DNA of 64,000 nt from Floridanema aerugineum (GTDB taxonomy: Bacteria; Cyanobacteriota; Cyanobacteriia; Cyanobacteriales; Aerosakkonemataceae), in contig NZ_JBHFNQ010000256.1 in the NCBI RefSeq assembly GCF_041929345.1, forward strand, positions 25,599-89,598, given 5' to 3'. Under the pieces are notes generated by a model. The model made no database searches. It saw only the letters and a program-made list of their open reading frames with translations, and was not told where the DNA came from. Shown here piece after piece: positions 1-8,404 of the stretch. The position numbers and the translations under genes are program-made. Each line of letters opens with the position of its first letter. The stretch's first letter is position 1.

Positions 1-1203
1 ACTAGCCGCAGGAACATCAACCCCTTCATTTAAAACGTGAGAAGCCACCAAACTTTTATATTCTCCCTGCTTAAACCGAGTCAAAATTTCGTGTCTTTCC
101 TTAATCGGAGTTTGGTGAGTAATTGCCGGAATTAAAAACTCTTGAGAAATGCGATAAACTGTGGCATTATCTGTAGTAAATATCAAAATTCGTTCCGGGA
201 AATGTTCGGCTAATAAATCAGCCAAAACGCGAATTTTTCCCTCTGTTCCGATCGCAATTTCCCTAGCTTCTCTATGAGCTAACATAGCACGTCTTCCGGC
301 TGGCGATCGCGCACTCACCATCACAAATCTTTGCCAACCTTCCAAACTTGCCAATTGAATTTTTTCCGCTTTCAAAAAGTCATTGCGAACTTTCATCAAT
401 TCATTATATCTTTCCCTTTCCTGTTGCGATAACTTAACTTTAATCGGAATAATTTGATGGTCAGCAAGTGCTTTACCCGCCAATTCTTCAGGTGTTTTCC
501 GGTAAACTTCTGCGCCAATTAAAACGTCTAATTCCTTATGTTTGCCGTCGGTTCTTTCGGGAGTTGCGGAAAGTCCTAAGCGGTAGGGTGCGATCGCAAA
601 TTCCGCAATCACCCGATAAAACTCCGTTGGTAAATGATGACATTCATCAAAAATTAACAAAGCATAGCGATTTCCTAAACTTTCCGCATTAATTGCCGCA
701 CTATCATAAGTAGCTACAAGAATTTGACTTTTATCCCTCGATCCACCTCCTAATAAACCAACTTCCGCATCAGGAAAAGCCGCGACTAAATGTGCGTACC
801 ATTGGTGCATTAAATCCAAAGTTGGTACTACAATTAACGTGCTGCGTGGCGTTGCTTGCATTGCTAATTGTGCCAAATAAGTTTTTCCCGCAGCAGTTGG
901 CAGCACAACAACTCCCATTCTTCCTGCTAATTTCCAAGCCATCAATGCTTCACTTTGATGCGGGTAAGGTTCCATTTCTAAACTCGGAACTAATTGCAAA
1001 GGTACAAATTCTTTCGCCTCATCAATAAAGTCAATTCCTTCTGCTTGCAAAGCTTCAACCAACGGACGGTAATGAATAGCCGGAATGCGAAATTTTTCTA
1101 CTCTCTCATCCCAAGTGGCGAATTCCACCCTGCTTTTGCCTCTCGGTGGTGGATGCAGAATTAAGGTGCCGCGATCGAAAGTTAAAGTAGGAGTACGAGG
1201 CAT
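1..1203 (-). CDS. DEAD/DEAH-box helicase, XPB/RadD-like, 3' end beyond window
   Basis: Superfamily 2 helicase, probably a DNA-dependent ATPase in repair or recombination. I translated it by hand from the ATG at 1203 to the window edge, about 401 codons without a stop. In order the protein shows an N-terminal region of about 85 residues, the Walker A motif PTAAGKTYLA, the DEAD-type box FDECHHLP, motif III LSATPERTDG, and then the start of the helicase C domain, ending in SHVLNEGVDVPAAS, the motif V region. The TAAGKT P-loop with a DECH box is typical of XPB/ERCC3-like bacterial helicases. The C-terminus lies outside the window, so a fused nuclease or other tail cannot be excluded. Confidence 0.9.
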   Translation of the reverse strand, partial: MPRTPTLTFDRGTLILHPPPRGKSRVEFATWDERVEKFRIPAIHYRPLVEALQAEGIDFIDEAKEFVPLQLVPSLEMEPYPHQSEALMAWKLAGRMGVVVLPTAAGKTYLAQLAMQATPRSTLIVVPTLDLMHQWYAHLVAAFPDAEVGLLGGGSRDKSQILVATYDSAAINAESLGNRYALLIFDECHHLPTEFYRVIAEFAIAPYRLGLSATPERTDGKHKELDVLIGAEVYRKTPEELAGKALADHQIIPIKVKLSQQERERYNELMKVRNDFLKAEKIQLASLEGWQRFVMVSARSPAGRRAMLAHREAREIAIGTEGKIRVLADLLAEHFPERILIFTTDNATVYRISQEFLIPAITHQTPIKERHEILTRFKQGEYKSLVASHVLNEGVDVPAAS

Positions 1204-1311
1204 TGATTATCTAAAACTGTGATTCCCCTCGTTAATTTTAAGTGTTTACTTGGAATTTGTAAATAGTTTTGTCTGTGTTACCCTGTTATTTGTAATAGTT
1301 CCCATTTTTCT

Positions 1312-1722
1312 ATGGCTTTATCCAAGGATACGCTTTCTGATAACAGTAGTCACAGTAATTTTTCTAACTTTACTATTACTGTAAAAAGGATTTTGGAACT
1401 TTTGGATTTAGAAGCAGAAGATGATTATGGAGTTTTGCAGCCAACAGACTACGCTTTTAAGACAGTAATGAATTTAGTTTTAGAAACTTATGAAATCATG
1501 GGTAATAACTTTCCTAAAGCTTGGGTTTATACAGATGAATTCGGCGGAATTACTCTCGAATGGTCTAACCGAGATAAAGATTGTGCTATTCACTTATTCT
1601 GTACCGCAAATTCTGATAAAAAAGCTCATATTTATCATCAAAGAGATAACGATTATGCTGTAGATTATGAGGTTTCATCATCAAGATTAATCTATTGGTT
1701 AAACTGGTTTAACGAAGCATGA
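1312..1722 (+). CDS. Conserved hypothetical protein, first gene of an overlapping pair
   Basis: Unknown function. The 136-residue soluble protein has no signal peptide or membrane segment. It starts with a Ser/Asn-rich stretch, then a helical segment (TVKRILELLDLEAEDDYG) and a mixed section rich in acidic and aromatic residues. Its stop overlaps the ATG of the next gene by 4 bp (ATGA), so the two are almost certainly co-translated. From memory, similar pairs occur in many cyanobacteria, but no function is known to me. The small size, tight coupling and accessory setting would fit a toxin-antitoxin-like or phage-related module; that is inference only. Confidence 0.8.
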   Translation: MALSKDTLSDNSSHSNFSNFTITVKRILELLDLEAEDDYGVLQPTDYAFKTVMNLVLETYEIMGNNFPKAWVYTDEFGGITLEWSNRDKDCAIHLFCTANSDKKAHIYHQRDNDYAVDYEVSSSRLIYWLNWFNEA

Positions 1723-2090
1723 CAGAGGAGTTTGAACCATTACCAGATAATGCTATTGTTTATCGGGCATTACTTCGTAAACAATGGGTAGATTGGGAAA
1801 CAGGCGAGATTAAATTTCAGGCTTATTTATTGAGGCAAAATGAACAGAGTCTTTCTGTAAATATTGCTAGTGCTTGTACTCCTGGGCAATGTGCAGCTAG
1901 ATTCAGAAATTGTTACGGTGTCGCTAGCCTTCAAGTAGGTCGAATTCGAGAATTAGGTTTAAATGTTGTACCTGATTCAATATCTCATGCAAATATTATA
2001 GGTTTGCCAAACATGGAAGAAAATCCGGCGACAGCTAGGAGACTTGCAGATTTATTAGCAAAACAATCTCAACTTGAGTGGCGACCTTAA
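1719..2090 (+). CDS. Conserved hypothetical protein, second gene of an overlapping pair
   Basis: Unknown function; 123 residues, soluble. A central segment SVNIASACTPGQC is followed by a conserved-looking run ARFRNCYGVASL and a His-containing segment SISHANIIGLPNMEENPATA. The Cys and His residues might mark a metal or catalytic site, but I cannot assign a fold. It overlaps the preceding gene by 4 bp and is followed, tail to tail, by the vapB-like remnant at 2095. It appears intact, with an RALLRK start region and a C-terminal helix rich in Leu/Ala. Confidence 0.8.
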   Translation: MTEEFEPLPDNAIVYRALLRKQWVDWETGEIKFQAYLLRQNEQSLSVNIASACTPGQCAARFRNCYGVASLQVGRIRELGLNVVPDSISHANIIGLPNMEENPATARRLADLLAKQSQLEWRP

Positions 2091-2094
2091 ATTT

Positions 2095-2314
2095 TCACAT
2101 ATCCTCACGTCTTAAAGAAAGATTAGCAGGCCAAGGGCCATAATTGTCTACTGGAAAATTTAAAGGCGATCGTTCTTTCTTGGTTTCTGGCTTCTCTGTC
2201 TTGATATTTTCGTCAATCACCAATACTACTTGATGTTCTCCGGGGGTAATATCTGCTGGTAATTGTAGGGTAACTTTGCCATCTGCTGGTAGCAATAGTA
2301 GTAATAGTTTTCAT
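2095..2314 (-). pseudogene. vapB-like antitoxin remnant, frameshifted and without a toxin gene
   Basis: The body reads LPADGKVTLQLPADITPGEH followed by QVVLVIDE and, near the end, PWPANLSLRREDM. This pattern is that of cyanobacterial antitoxins normally found upstream of PIN-domain vapC genes. A good ribosome site (AGGAGGAACTGTA) precedes an ATG at 2314 that encodes MKTITTIAT, a typical start for this family, but that ATG is in a different frame from the body. A small indel near 2295-2305 therefore separates start and body. The C-terminus stops directly after REDM, where relatives usually continue for several residues. No PIN toxin follows on this strand; the convergent pair at 1312-2090 sits there instead. 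A TTG at 2295 could start the body alone. Confidence 0.6.
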
Positions 2315-2377
2315 TACAGTTCCTCCTGCGGTACATTTCAAATATACTAAAATTAGTCCTTAAATTGAGCATCTCTC

Positions 2378-3157
2378 ATGGTACAGGATAACGAAATAGC
2401 TGTTGAATTTCATAATGTCGCTTATTTACTTAACGATCGCCCTTTAGTATCTAACCTTAATTTCACAGTCCAAAGGGGCGAAATTTTGATATTACTGGGA
2501 CGTAGTGGTTGTGGGAAAACTACCACTATGAAATTAATTAATCGGTTGCTGACTCCTAGTAGTGGGGAAGTACGGGTAGAAGGAATTTCTACTAATGAAT
2601 GGAACCCGATTAAATTGCGGCGAAGTATTGGTTATGTGATTCAAGAAACTGGTTTATTTCCGCATTTTACAATTGCTCAAAATGTGGGATTAGTTCCTAG
2701 TTTGGAGGGGTGGAAACGCGATCGCCTTTCCCAACGAGTCAATCAACTTTTACAACTAGTCGGACTCGACCCCAAACAATTTGCCGACAGATACCCTAAC
2801 GAGTTATCCGGTGGTCAACGTCAGCGAGTTGGTGTCGCCCGTGCTCTCGCAGCTGACCCCCCATTATTATTAATGGATGAACCCTTCGGCGCACTCGATC
2901 CCATTACTAGAATTGAAATTCAAAAAGAGTTTCTTCAACTACAAAAACAGTTAGGTAAAACTGTGGTTTTTGTCACTCACGACATTCAAGAAGCTTTTTT
3001 ATTAGCTTCGAGAATTGGCTTGATGGAATCAGGAAAAATGTTATTAATTGATACTGCTTCGGAGTTTCTCAAATCTGAACAAAAAGAAGTCAAACAATTT
3101 TTACAATGTTTACCTTTTTTCAATCAATCTCAATATGGAAGCTCTGATAGTATTTAA
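2378..3157 (+). CDS. ABC transporter ATP-binding protein, osmoprotectant (OpuC/OsmV) type
   Basis: ATPase that would energise uptake of glycine betaine, choline or related osmolytes. The 259 residues show Walker A GRSGCGKT (about 41-48), the ABC signature LSGGQRQRVGVARA, Walker B LLLMDEPFGALD and the H-loop THD. The sequence YVIQETGLFPHFTIAQN is typical of the OpuCA/ProV/OsmV group. There is no CBS domain after the ATPase core; the tail is only a short extension, unlike OpuCA and ProV, which carry two. The cognate binding protein lies downstream on the same strand after 306 bp, but no permease gene is found between or beside them. Confidence 0.88.
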   Translation: MVQDNEIAVEFHNVAYLLNDRPLVSNLNFTVQRGEILILLGRSGCGKTTTMKLINRLLTPSSGEVRVEGISTNEWNPIKLRRSIGYVIQETGLFPHFTIAQNVGLVPSLEGWKRDRLSQRVNQLLQLVGLDPKQFADRYPNELSGGQRQRVGVARALAADPPLLLMDEPFGALDPITRIEIQKEFLQLQKQLGKTVVFVTHDIQEAFLLASRIGLMESGKMLLIDTASEFLKSEQKEVKQFLQCLPFFNQSQYGSSDSI

Positions 3158-3463
3158 TCACGATTGATTAAACTGATTGAGGAGAAATGTTCATTGATGT
3201 CAACACTTATGATAAGCTCATAATTTATTATCGTCAATCCAAAACAAACTTATATGGAGTTGGTGATAAATTTAACATGGGGAGCGATCGCACATCCAGG
3301 ACTTACGCAACTGGCATAATTTGTAGGGTGCGTCAGAAACCCAAACCCTGATGTTATCGATCAAATATAAGATCTGACTCACCCTACAACAAGGGTTCAA
3401 ATATGACACGCAGCTTTAGTCCTAACATCGTTTATCATCTAGGGTCAAATCTCGAAAATCGAT
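3158..3463. other. Intergenic region between the ABC ATPase and its binding protein
   Basis: No gene is seen in these 306 bp. The region holds the palindromic dispersed repeat described separately at 3321-3389 and otherwise AT-rich DNA. A promoter for the downstream lipoprotein gene is plausible but no clear -35/-10 pair was found. This is the place where a permease gene would be expected in an opuC-like operon. Confidence 0.6.
3321..3389. repeat. Palindromic dispersed repeat, family TTGTAGGGTGCGTCAG, copy 1
   Basis: The ends TTGTAGGGTGCGTCAGA and TCTGACTCACCCTACAA are inverted repeats with one mismatch, about 35 bp apart. Further copies with the same ends are at 44535-44604 and 51123-51191, and a single arm is at 33035-33053. 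The variable centre and conserved inverted ends suggest a small non-autonomous element or a folded RNA element. Confidence 0.75.
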
Positions 3464-4366
3464 ATGAAAAAGCGGAACTTCATACTACTTTGCGTGCTCG
3501 GCTTTAGTTTAGCAATGTTAATTGCTAGCTGTAGCTTCAAACCAGATAACTTAATAGCCATTGGCTCAAAAAATTCTACCGAACAATTAGTTTTAGGAGA
3601 ACTTCTTGCTCAACATATCGAAGCTAATACTAATTTAAAAGTTGCCAGGAAACTAAATCTGGGCGATACTTTCGTTGCTCACAACGCTTTAACTAATGGC
3701 GAAATTGACGCTTATGTAGAATATACTGGTACAGCTTTCACCGCCATTTTAAAAAATGAACCGATTAACAATCCCCAAGAAGTTTACCAGCTAACTAAAC
3801 AAAAATATGAGCAGAAATTTAGTTTAGAAGTGATGCCTCCTTTGGGATTTAATAACACATTCGCCATTGTCATTCGTGGTGAAGATGCCAGAAAATTGCA
3901 AGTGCAAACTATTTCCCAAGTTGCGCCAAAAACACCACTGTGGCGGGCGGGTTTCGCTGACGAATTTCTCGAACGTAAAGATGGATTTCCCGGATTAGCT
4001 GAAACCTATAATCTACGTTTTGCCGAACCACCAAAAGCTATGGATTTGAAATTAATATATCCCGCTTTAAAAGACAAACAAGTAGATTTAGTTGCTGGTA
4101 ATTCCACAGATGGGCAAATTGGGCGCTTCGACTTAGCTGTTTTAAAGGACGATCGCCTTTTCTTTCCCCCCTACCAAGCTGTACCCATAGTCCGACAGCA
4201 AACTTTGGAAAAACATCCCGAATTAAGAGAAGTACTTGAACAGCTAAGTGGAAAAATTTCTGCACAAGAAATGCAGCGTTTAAACTTTCAAGTAGAAGCG
4301 AAAGAACGCGATGTCCAACAAGTTGTGCAACAGTTTCTCCAATCTAAAGGGTTAATTAAAAAGTAA
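3464..4366 (+). CDS. Osmoprotectant ABC transporter substrate-binding lipoprotein (OpuAC family)
   Basis: Periplasmic binding protein for a quaternary-amine osmolyte such as glycine betaine. The N-terminus is a lipoprotein signal peptide with a lipobox near LIASC, so the mature protein would be anchored by Cys23. The mature part begins DNLIAIGSKNSTEQLVLGEL, which matches the OpuAC/OsmF/ProX-like family, and later has AYVEYTGTAF and LVAGNSTDGQI, both typical ligand-site regions of that family. Length (300 residues) is normal. It is not fused to a permease, as it often is in other bacteria. A convergent hairpin follows the stop codon. Confidence 0.88.
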   Translation: MKKRNFILLCVLGFSLAMLIASCSFKPDNLIAIGSKNSTEQLVLGELLAQHIEANTNLKVARKLNLGDTFVAHNALTNGEIDAYVEYTGTAFTAILKNEPINNPQEVYQLTKQKYEQKFSLEVMPPLGFNNTFAIVIRGEDARKLQVQTISQVAPKTPLWRAGFADEFLERKDGFPGLAETYNLRFAEPPKAMDLKLIYPALKDKQVDLVAGNSTDGQIGRFDLAVLKDDRLFFPPYQAVPIVRQQTLEKHPELREVLEQLSGKISAQEMQRLNFQVEAKERDVQQVVQQFLQSKGLIKK

Positions 4367-4367
4367 C

Positions 4368-4407
4368 AAGGCAAAAGAAAAAACCTCCTCTTAATTACTT
4401 TTGCCTT
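4368..4407. terminator. Bidirectional hairpin terminator
   Basis: A perfect 10-bp stem, AAGGCAAAAG paired with CTTTTGCCTT, with a 20-nt loop directly after the stop codon of the binding-protein gene and before the convergent gene at 4446. A/T-rich flanks on both sides fit a shared terminator. Confidence 0.6.
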
Positions 4408-4445
4408 CTGCCTAAATTCTGAAATCTTGAAAGAAGTATTCAGGT

Positions 4446-4700
4446 TTAGGCAACCTCTGCATCGGGATCGACAAACATAACTTGCTTTGCTTGGGCGGTA
4501 GGTACTAAAATCCAACCCGATCTAAATAATTTCTGATATGTCGCCCAACCTTTGGAACCCCCAGGTTCTCGATAGTCAGGAACAGAAAACTGCGGAAAAG
4601 CTGTATAGGGTCGCCAGTTTTCATGAGATGCTGTCCGCAAATGTAAAACTTTATTGCCGCCTGTACCAATTCCAGGCAACCAGCACATCTGTCCAGCCAT
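4446..4700 (-). CDS. Small conserved hypothetical protein
   Basis: Unknown function; 84 residues from the ATG at 4700. That start is preferred over 4721 because AAGGAG lies 8 nt upstream of it. The protein begins MAGQMCWLPGIGTGG and has many aromatic residues (Trp at several positions, NWRPYTAFPQF, GWATYQKLFRSGW), with no signal peptide or membrane segment. It ends in an acidic tail. It is convergent with the ABC binding-protein gene and separated from it by a hairpin. I do not recognise a domain. Confidence 0.75.
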   Translation of the reverse strand: MAGQMCWLPGIGTGGNKVLHLRTASHENWRPYTAFPQFSVPDYREPGGSKGWATYQKLFRSGWILVPTAQAKQVMFVDPDAEVA

Positions 4701-4910
4701 AATAATCTCCTTTACTTTCAATTGTGGGAGGTGAAGCTGTAAGCAGGCTGTGTGAGGATGCGCTCCTTAGCTTCTGGTTCCAGCTAACCTACCTTATCTT
4801 GTGTAATTTGTCAACTATCGTGGCATATTTTTCCTTTGTACAACATCACCCGTAATGGGTAAGTTTACTCTTCTGCCAATATCCGCCTAAAGTAATAATT
4901 AAGTCTCCGA

Positions 4911-5507
4911 TTAATTCAGTATGTTAGAGGCCGAAGGATTGGCGATCGAGTTGCGAATTACACTTGTACGCTTATTGTATTCAGCATCAGTTAGTACTGG
5001 TGTAGCGTTTGCAACAGAAATACCTTCTTTAAGATCAATCCAAGATTTACAACCACTGTATTCTGCACAGTAAGGTATTTCTTGGGGTTGGCCCAGTTTG
5101 TAAGTGCGTAAAAGTAAAATGTAAATTGGCTGACGTGGTTTCCATTTTAAGCGATCGCTCACAAATTGCTCATTCCAAACATGAAACGGCAACAGCGCTT
5201 TAATACTAGGTTCAAAGCTTACCATGAAAATATCAGTAACTTTTGCCCAAGCGCCAATCCGAATAGTTTCTGGATGCCAACCTGATGGTACTGGTGTTAC
5301 TTGATCCGCATATTCCGGCTTTAATAAATCAGGGTTTTGATGTTCAAAAGTCGGGTAAAGCAATACTTCATTATGGGCAACTTTAAAATGATTCCCCTCT
5401 TCCCGAATTCCACCTTTACGAAGCAATAAAATAGTTTCTCCCGCTTCTAAAGCATCAACAGCAACCGCCCATTCTTTCAAGGCATGATTAATTATTGTTA
5501 ATTCCAT
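4911..5507 (-). CDS. DUF1802 family protein
   Basis: The start MELTIINHALKEWAVAVDAL and the segment ETILLLRKGGIREEG are typical of DUF1802, a family found mostly in cyanobacteria whose function is unknown. The protein is about 198 residues, soluble, and seems complete. A second conserved-looking section, KVTDIFMVS followed by LPFHVWN, is in the middle. The Met at 5507 is chosen because the family consensus starts there; the open frame begins upstream at 5528. It is followed upstream, on the same strand with a gap of about 30 bp, by the small membrane protein gene at 5540, so the two may form an operon. Confidence 0.85.
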   Translation of the reverse strand: MELTIINHALKEWAVAVDALEAGETILLLRKGGIREEGNHFKVAHNEVLLYPTFEHQNPDLLKPEYADQVTPVPSGWHPETIRIGAWAKVTDIFMVSFEPSIKALLPFHVWNEQFVSDRLKWKPRQPIYILLLRTYKLGQPQEIPYCAEYSGCKSWIDLKEGISVANATPVLTDAEYNKRTSVIRNSIANPSASNILN

Positions 5508-5539
5508 TGAGATTTTTTCCCATAGCAACTAAGGCTATT

Positions 5540-5836
5540 CTAGCGACTATAAATAATTTTCCACGCCGCATAAATTACACCTCCCACAATTACAAAACCC
5601 AGCATCATGGAAACAAAAGATACCACAGTAGTTAGCACCCAAATTCCTGTTAATGCTACCGCAGAAAAGGCGATCGCTTTACCCACTCGCCCCATTTTTG
5701 CTAACCTACCAACTGGTTTTTTTCCCTGCGTCTCGGCAGTTACAGATACACTTTGCGGCTGGATCTCGATCTCTGTTTCAATTTCTCTGAGTCGCCGTTC
5801 TATCTTGTCTTCCGGGGAATTGTTTTTATAATTCAT
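5540..5836 (-). CDS. Small membrane protein, unknown
   Basis: A 98-residue protein from the ATG at 5836 (an in-frame TTG is at 5848). The first half is charged and rich in Glu/Arg (KIERRLREIETEIE), suggesting a short coiled-coil or amphipathic helix. The second half has two hydrophobic segments around AIAFSAVALTGIWVLTTVV and SMMLGFVIVGGVIYAAW, so it is predicted to be an inner- or thylakoid-membrane protein with both ends on the same side. No family is recognised. It precedes the DUF1802 gene on the same strand. Confidence 0.7.
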   Translation of the reverse strand: MNYKNNSPEDKIERRLREIETEIEIQPQSVSVTAETQGKKPVGRLAKMGRVGKAIAFSAVALTGIWVLTTVVSFVSMMLGFVIVGGVIYAAWKIIYSR

Positions 5837-6010
5837 CTGTATTGCCAAAATCTAAAAGTATCATCCTTCGTTGTTCACAAACCGAGAACCATATATCCTG
5901 TCTCTTGACAGATATTTTCATACCTTGTCAAGGTATAGCATTTCACTGTCGAGACGGCAAGAGCATTAAACAGTAAAATTAGACATAATTAGACAAAATT
6001 GGAGATAATC

Positions 6011-6481
6011 ATGGAAAAAAGAAAGTTAGGGTCATCTGACATTGAAATTACACCTATTCTCATGGGAACTTGGCAAGCTGGTAAAGCTATGTGGGTGGGA
6101 ATTGAAGATGCAGAAACAATTAAAGCAATTCGATCGGCCTTTGAAGCCGGAATTACTACAATTGATACTGCGGAAGTCTACGGGAACGGACATTCGGAAC
6201 AAATAGTAGCACAAGCTTTATCAGATGTGCGAGATCAAGTAGTTTATGCCACCAAAGTTTTCTCCAATCATCTCAAGTATAATCAAGTAATAGAGGCGTG
6301 CGATCGATCTTTGCAAAACCTCAAAACCGATTATATCGACCTTTACCAAATTCATTGGCCTTCTGGTTCTTTTCACAGCGAAATTGTTCCAATTGAAGAA
6401 ACAATGCGGGCAATGAATGACTTGAAACAACAAGGAAAAATTCGCTCAATTGGTGTTTCTAATTATCACCCATTAATCTAA
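6011..6481 (+). pseudogene. Aldo/keto reductase, 3' half deleted
   Basis: The N-terminal half of an NADPH-dependent aldo/keto reductase. It begins MEKRKLGSSDIEITPILMGT with GGAG 6 nt upstream of the ATG, and shows the catalytic Asp-Tyr pair in IDTAEVYGNGHSEQ, the Lys in VYATKVF and the segment DYIDLYQIHWPSG. It ends four residues after GVSNY, at residue 156, while family members are about 310-330 residues. The missing half contains much of the cofactor site, so the product should be inactive. The sequence passes directly into the 3' part of the convergent gene at 6459, which is also truncated there. Confidence 0.88.
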
Positions 6482-7184
6482 CTGAATTATTAACTTTTGC
6501 CAAGTAATCAGCCATTGTTTCTAACTGTGAATTTCTCTGAATAAAACCTACCTTTTCTAGAGGATAATTTGGATGAGTTCCCATAACTATTACCTCTTTA
6601 CCCTGATATTTAATTGTGGCAATTATAGTTTTTCTTGGGCCTTGGAATTCCTCAAATGACACCTTTTCTAAAGGAAACTTACTAAAAAGTGCAGTGCCAA
6701 AATTATCAGAATCTTGAGAAAGTACAGAATAAGGAAGTAAATCTTTTAAAGCTGCTAATTCCTTTGCCCAAACTTTACTAACTTCTATAAAAACGGCAAT
6801 ATCCGGTTTTTCCTCCCTCACTAGCGAGATGACTTTGGAGGATTTTTTATTGTTATATAAGACATTAGATTGAAAAACTCGTAATTGTCCGGTTGTGGTT
6901 TCTGTTGCGCTCGCACTTTCAGGCAAATACCAAGGGACAATTTCCATTAAGTTCAGTAAAATACAGCTAAGGCTAATCACCAACCAAAGCTTGTTTTGCG
7001 TCAACAAAAAAAAGAAAAATGTCCAAAATCCAATGACCAAATACTGCGCCTTAAAATCAGCAGTCAAATCTAAAATATAGTTAAACTTGCCCAAATATCC
7101 AGTAAGAGTAAGGAAGGTAATCAGAATAGTTACCAGAATAAAGCTACCGGAAATCAAATCATTAAATTTGTATTTGCCAATCAT
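6459..7184 (-). pseudogene. Endonuclease/exonuclease/phosphatase family protein, C-terminus deleted
   Basis: A membrane-anchored member of the EEP superfamily. The N-terminus has three hydrophobic segments in the first 85 residues, then the catalytic domain starts with LRVFQSNVLYNNK, followed by the metal-binding Glu in FIEVSK and a histidine-containing segment GTHPNYP. It ends at VRLMGDN, exactly where the family motif GD(F/L)N should continue; the essential later Asp-His motif is lost. It therefore lacks about 70-100 residues and should not be catalytic. Its start overlaps the lipB stop by 4 bp, so the two were an operon. The stop codon lies within the truncated aldo/keto reductase sequence. 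Confidence 0.85.
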
Positions 7185-7891
7185 AAGAAATCAGTATTAA
7201 TTTCTGCTTCAACTAGCTTAACTCCAAAGACTTCAGCAAAAGCGATCGCCACTTTTTGCCGCACCTCCTCTACACTAATATCAGGAATAAATTGGGCTAA
7301 ACTGCCCACAGGTTTATCCGCAATTCCACAAGGTATAATCCTGGTAAAACCAGTCAAATCAGGACAAACATTTAAAGCAAAACCGTGCATTGTGATCCAG
7401 CGACTTACTTTAACACCGATCGCCGCCACTTTGCATCCTGACAGCCAAACTCCTGTATAACCCGGAAGTCTTTCCCCCGGCAAATCATAACTTGCCAACA
7501 CCCGAATTAACACCTCCTCCAGTTGGCGTAAATACCAATGTAAATCTTGGCGGTAATATCGCAAATTCAAAATTGGATAACCAACCAGCTGACCTGGACA
7601 ATGATATGTTACCTCACCGCCACGCTCAATGCGGTACACCTGATAATCACTATTGTCAAGATCAAATTTAAGAAACTCTCTTTTTGCGCCTGTCCCCAAT
7701 GTGTAAACTGGGTAATGCTCCAACAAAATTAACAAATCTTCTAAATTTGGTTGTTCTCGACGTTCTGCAACTAGCGATCGCTGCCACTCCCAGGCAACCT
7801 GATAATCCACTAATCCCTGATTAAAAACCCAACAAAGACGAGGTTTTGCGTCACTACTCAAAAGCAGTCTTTCATTATTACTCAAAGTCAT
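7181..7891 (-). CDS. lipB: Octanoyl-[acyl-carrier-protein]:protein N-octanoyltransferase
   Basis: Transfers octanoate from acyl carrier protein to the lipoyl domains of 2-oxoacid dehydrogenases and the glycine cleavage H protein, the first step of lipoate synthesis. Family motifs are clear: LGTGAKREFL, RGGEVTYHCPGQLVGYPI, the catalytic Lys in GCKVAAIGVKV, and the catalytic Cys in RIIPCGIADKPVGSL. Length of 236 residues from ATG 7891 is normal; a TTG at 7927 would add 12 hydrophobic residues and is less likely. It overlaps the downstream truncated EEP gene by 4 bp. Confidence 0.92.
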   Translation of the reverse strand: MTLSNNERLLLSSDAKPRLCWVFNQGLVDYQVAWEWQRSLVAERREQPNLEDLLILLEHYPVYTLGTGAKREFLKFDLDNSDYQVYRIERGGEVTYHCPGQLVGYPILNLRYYRQDLHWYLRQLEEVLIRVLASYDLPGERLPGYTGVWLSGCKVAAIGVKVSRWITMHGFALNVCPDLTGFTRIIPCGIADKPVGSLAQFIPDISVEEVRQKVAIAFAEVFGVKLVEAEINTDFL

Positions 7892-8404
7892 CACCAAAAT
7901 CAAGAGTAAATTGAACAAAAATCCCAAAAAAATCTGACAAATAAATCAAGAAATGTCAACAGATGCAAAAGATTTTAAACTTAGGGCAAATTACTATGTA
8001 CTCCAGAATACAAAATGCTACTGTTTTATATATAAGGATTTTTGAAATAGGAGGAAGCCTAATTAAAGTAAAAATGCCCATTTACAAGAGCTCAGCTAAA
8101 TTGATAAATTGGTAAGCCAAACTTTGAGCCTCAAGGTGGGCGGGGTAGAACAGCGCCATGTAGCAGAGATTTTAGGCGCTTCAAATACCAGAAACAGATT
8201 TTTAGGCGAGTAACCCCGAAAAAATTCGGCAATATATCCAGCTGATCTCTAGATAACAGATATCAGCATTTTCGCACCTAAAAACAGATAAAAAATTTCC
8301 CTTGGGAAAGTAGGACTCTCTGACCAACTTTCCTTCTACCCAAAGATAGATGCAGGCGAAAGGTAAGCCTGTACAGCATAAAGAATTAAGCGGGAGAATG
8401 TGAT
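7892..8404. promoter_or_regulatory. Divergent promoter region and probable long leader of the lrtA/hpf gene
   Basis: No gene is seen between lipB and the hibernation factor. In other cyanobacteria lrtA, the homologue of the gene at 8405, is known to have a long untranslated leader that controls transcript stability in light and dark. Here a hairpin can form at 8305-8333 (GGAAAGT paired with ACTTTCC), and a weaker outer pairing is possible around TGGG and CTACCCA. Precise promoters were not identified. Confidence 0.5.
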
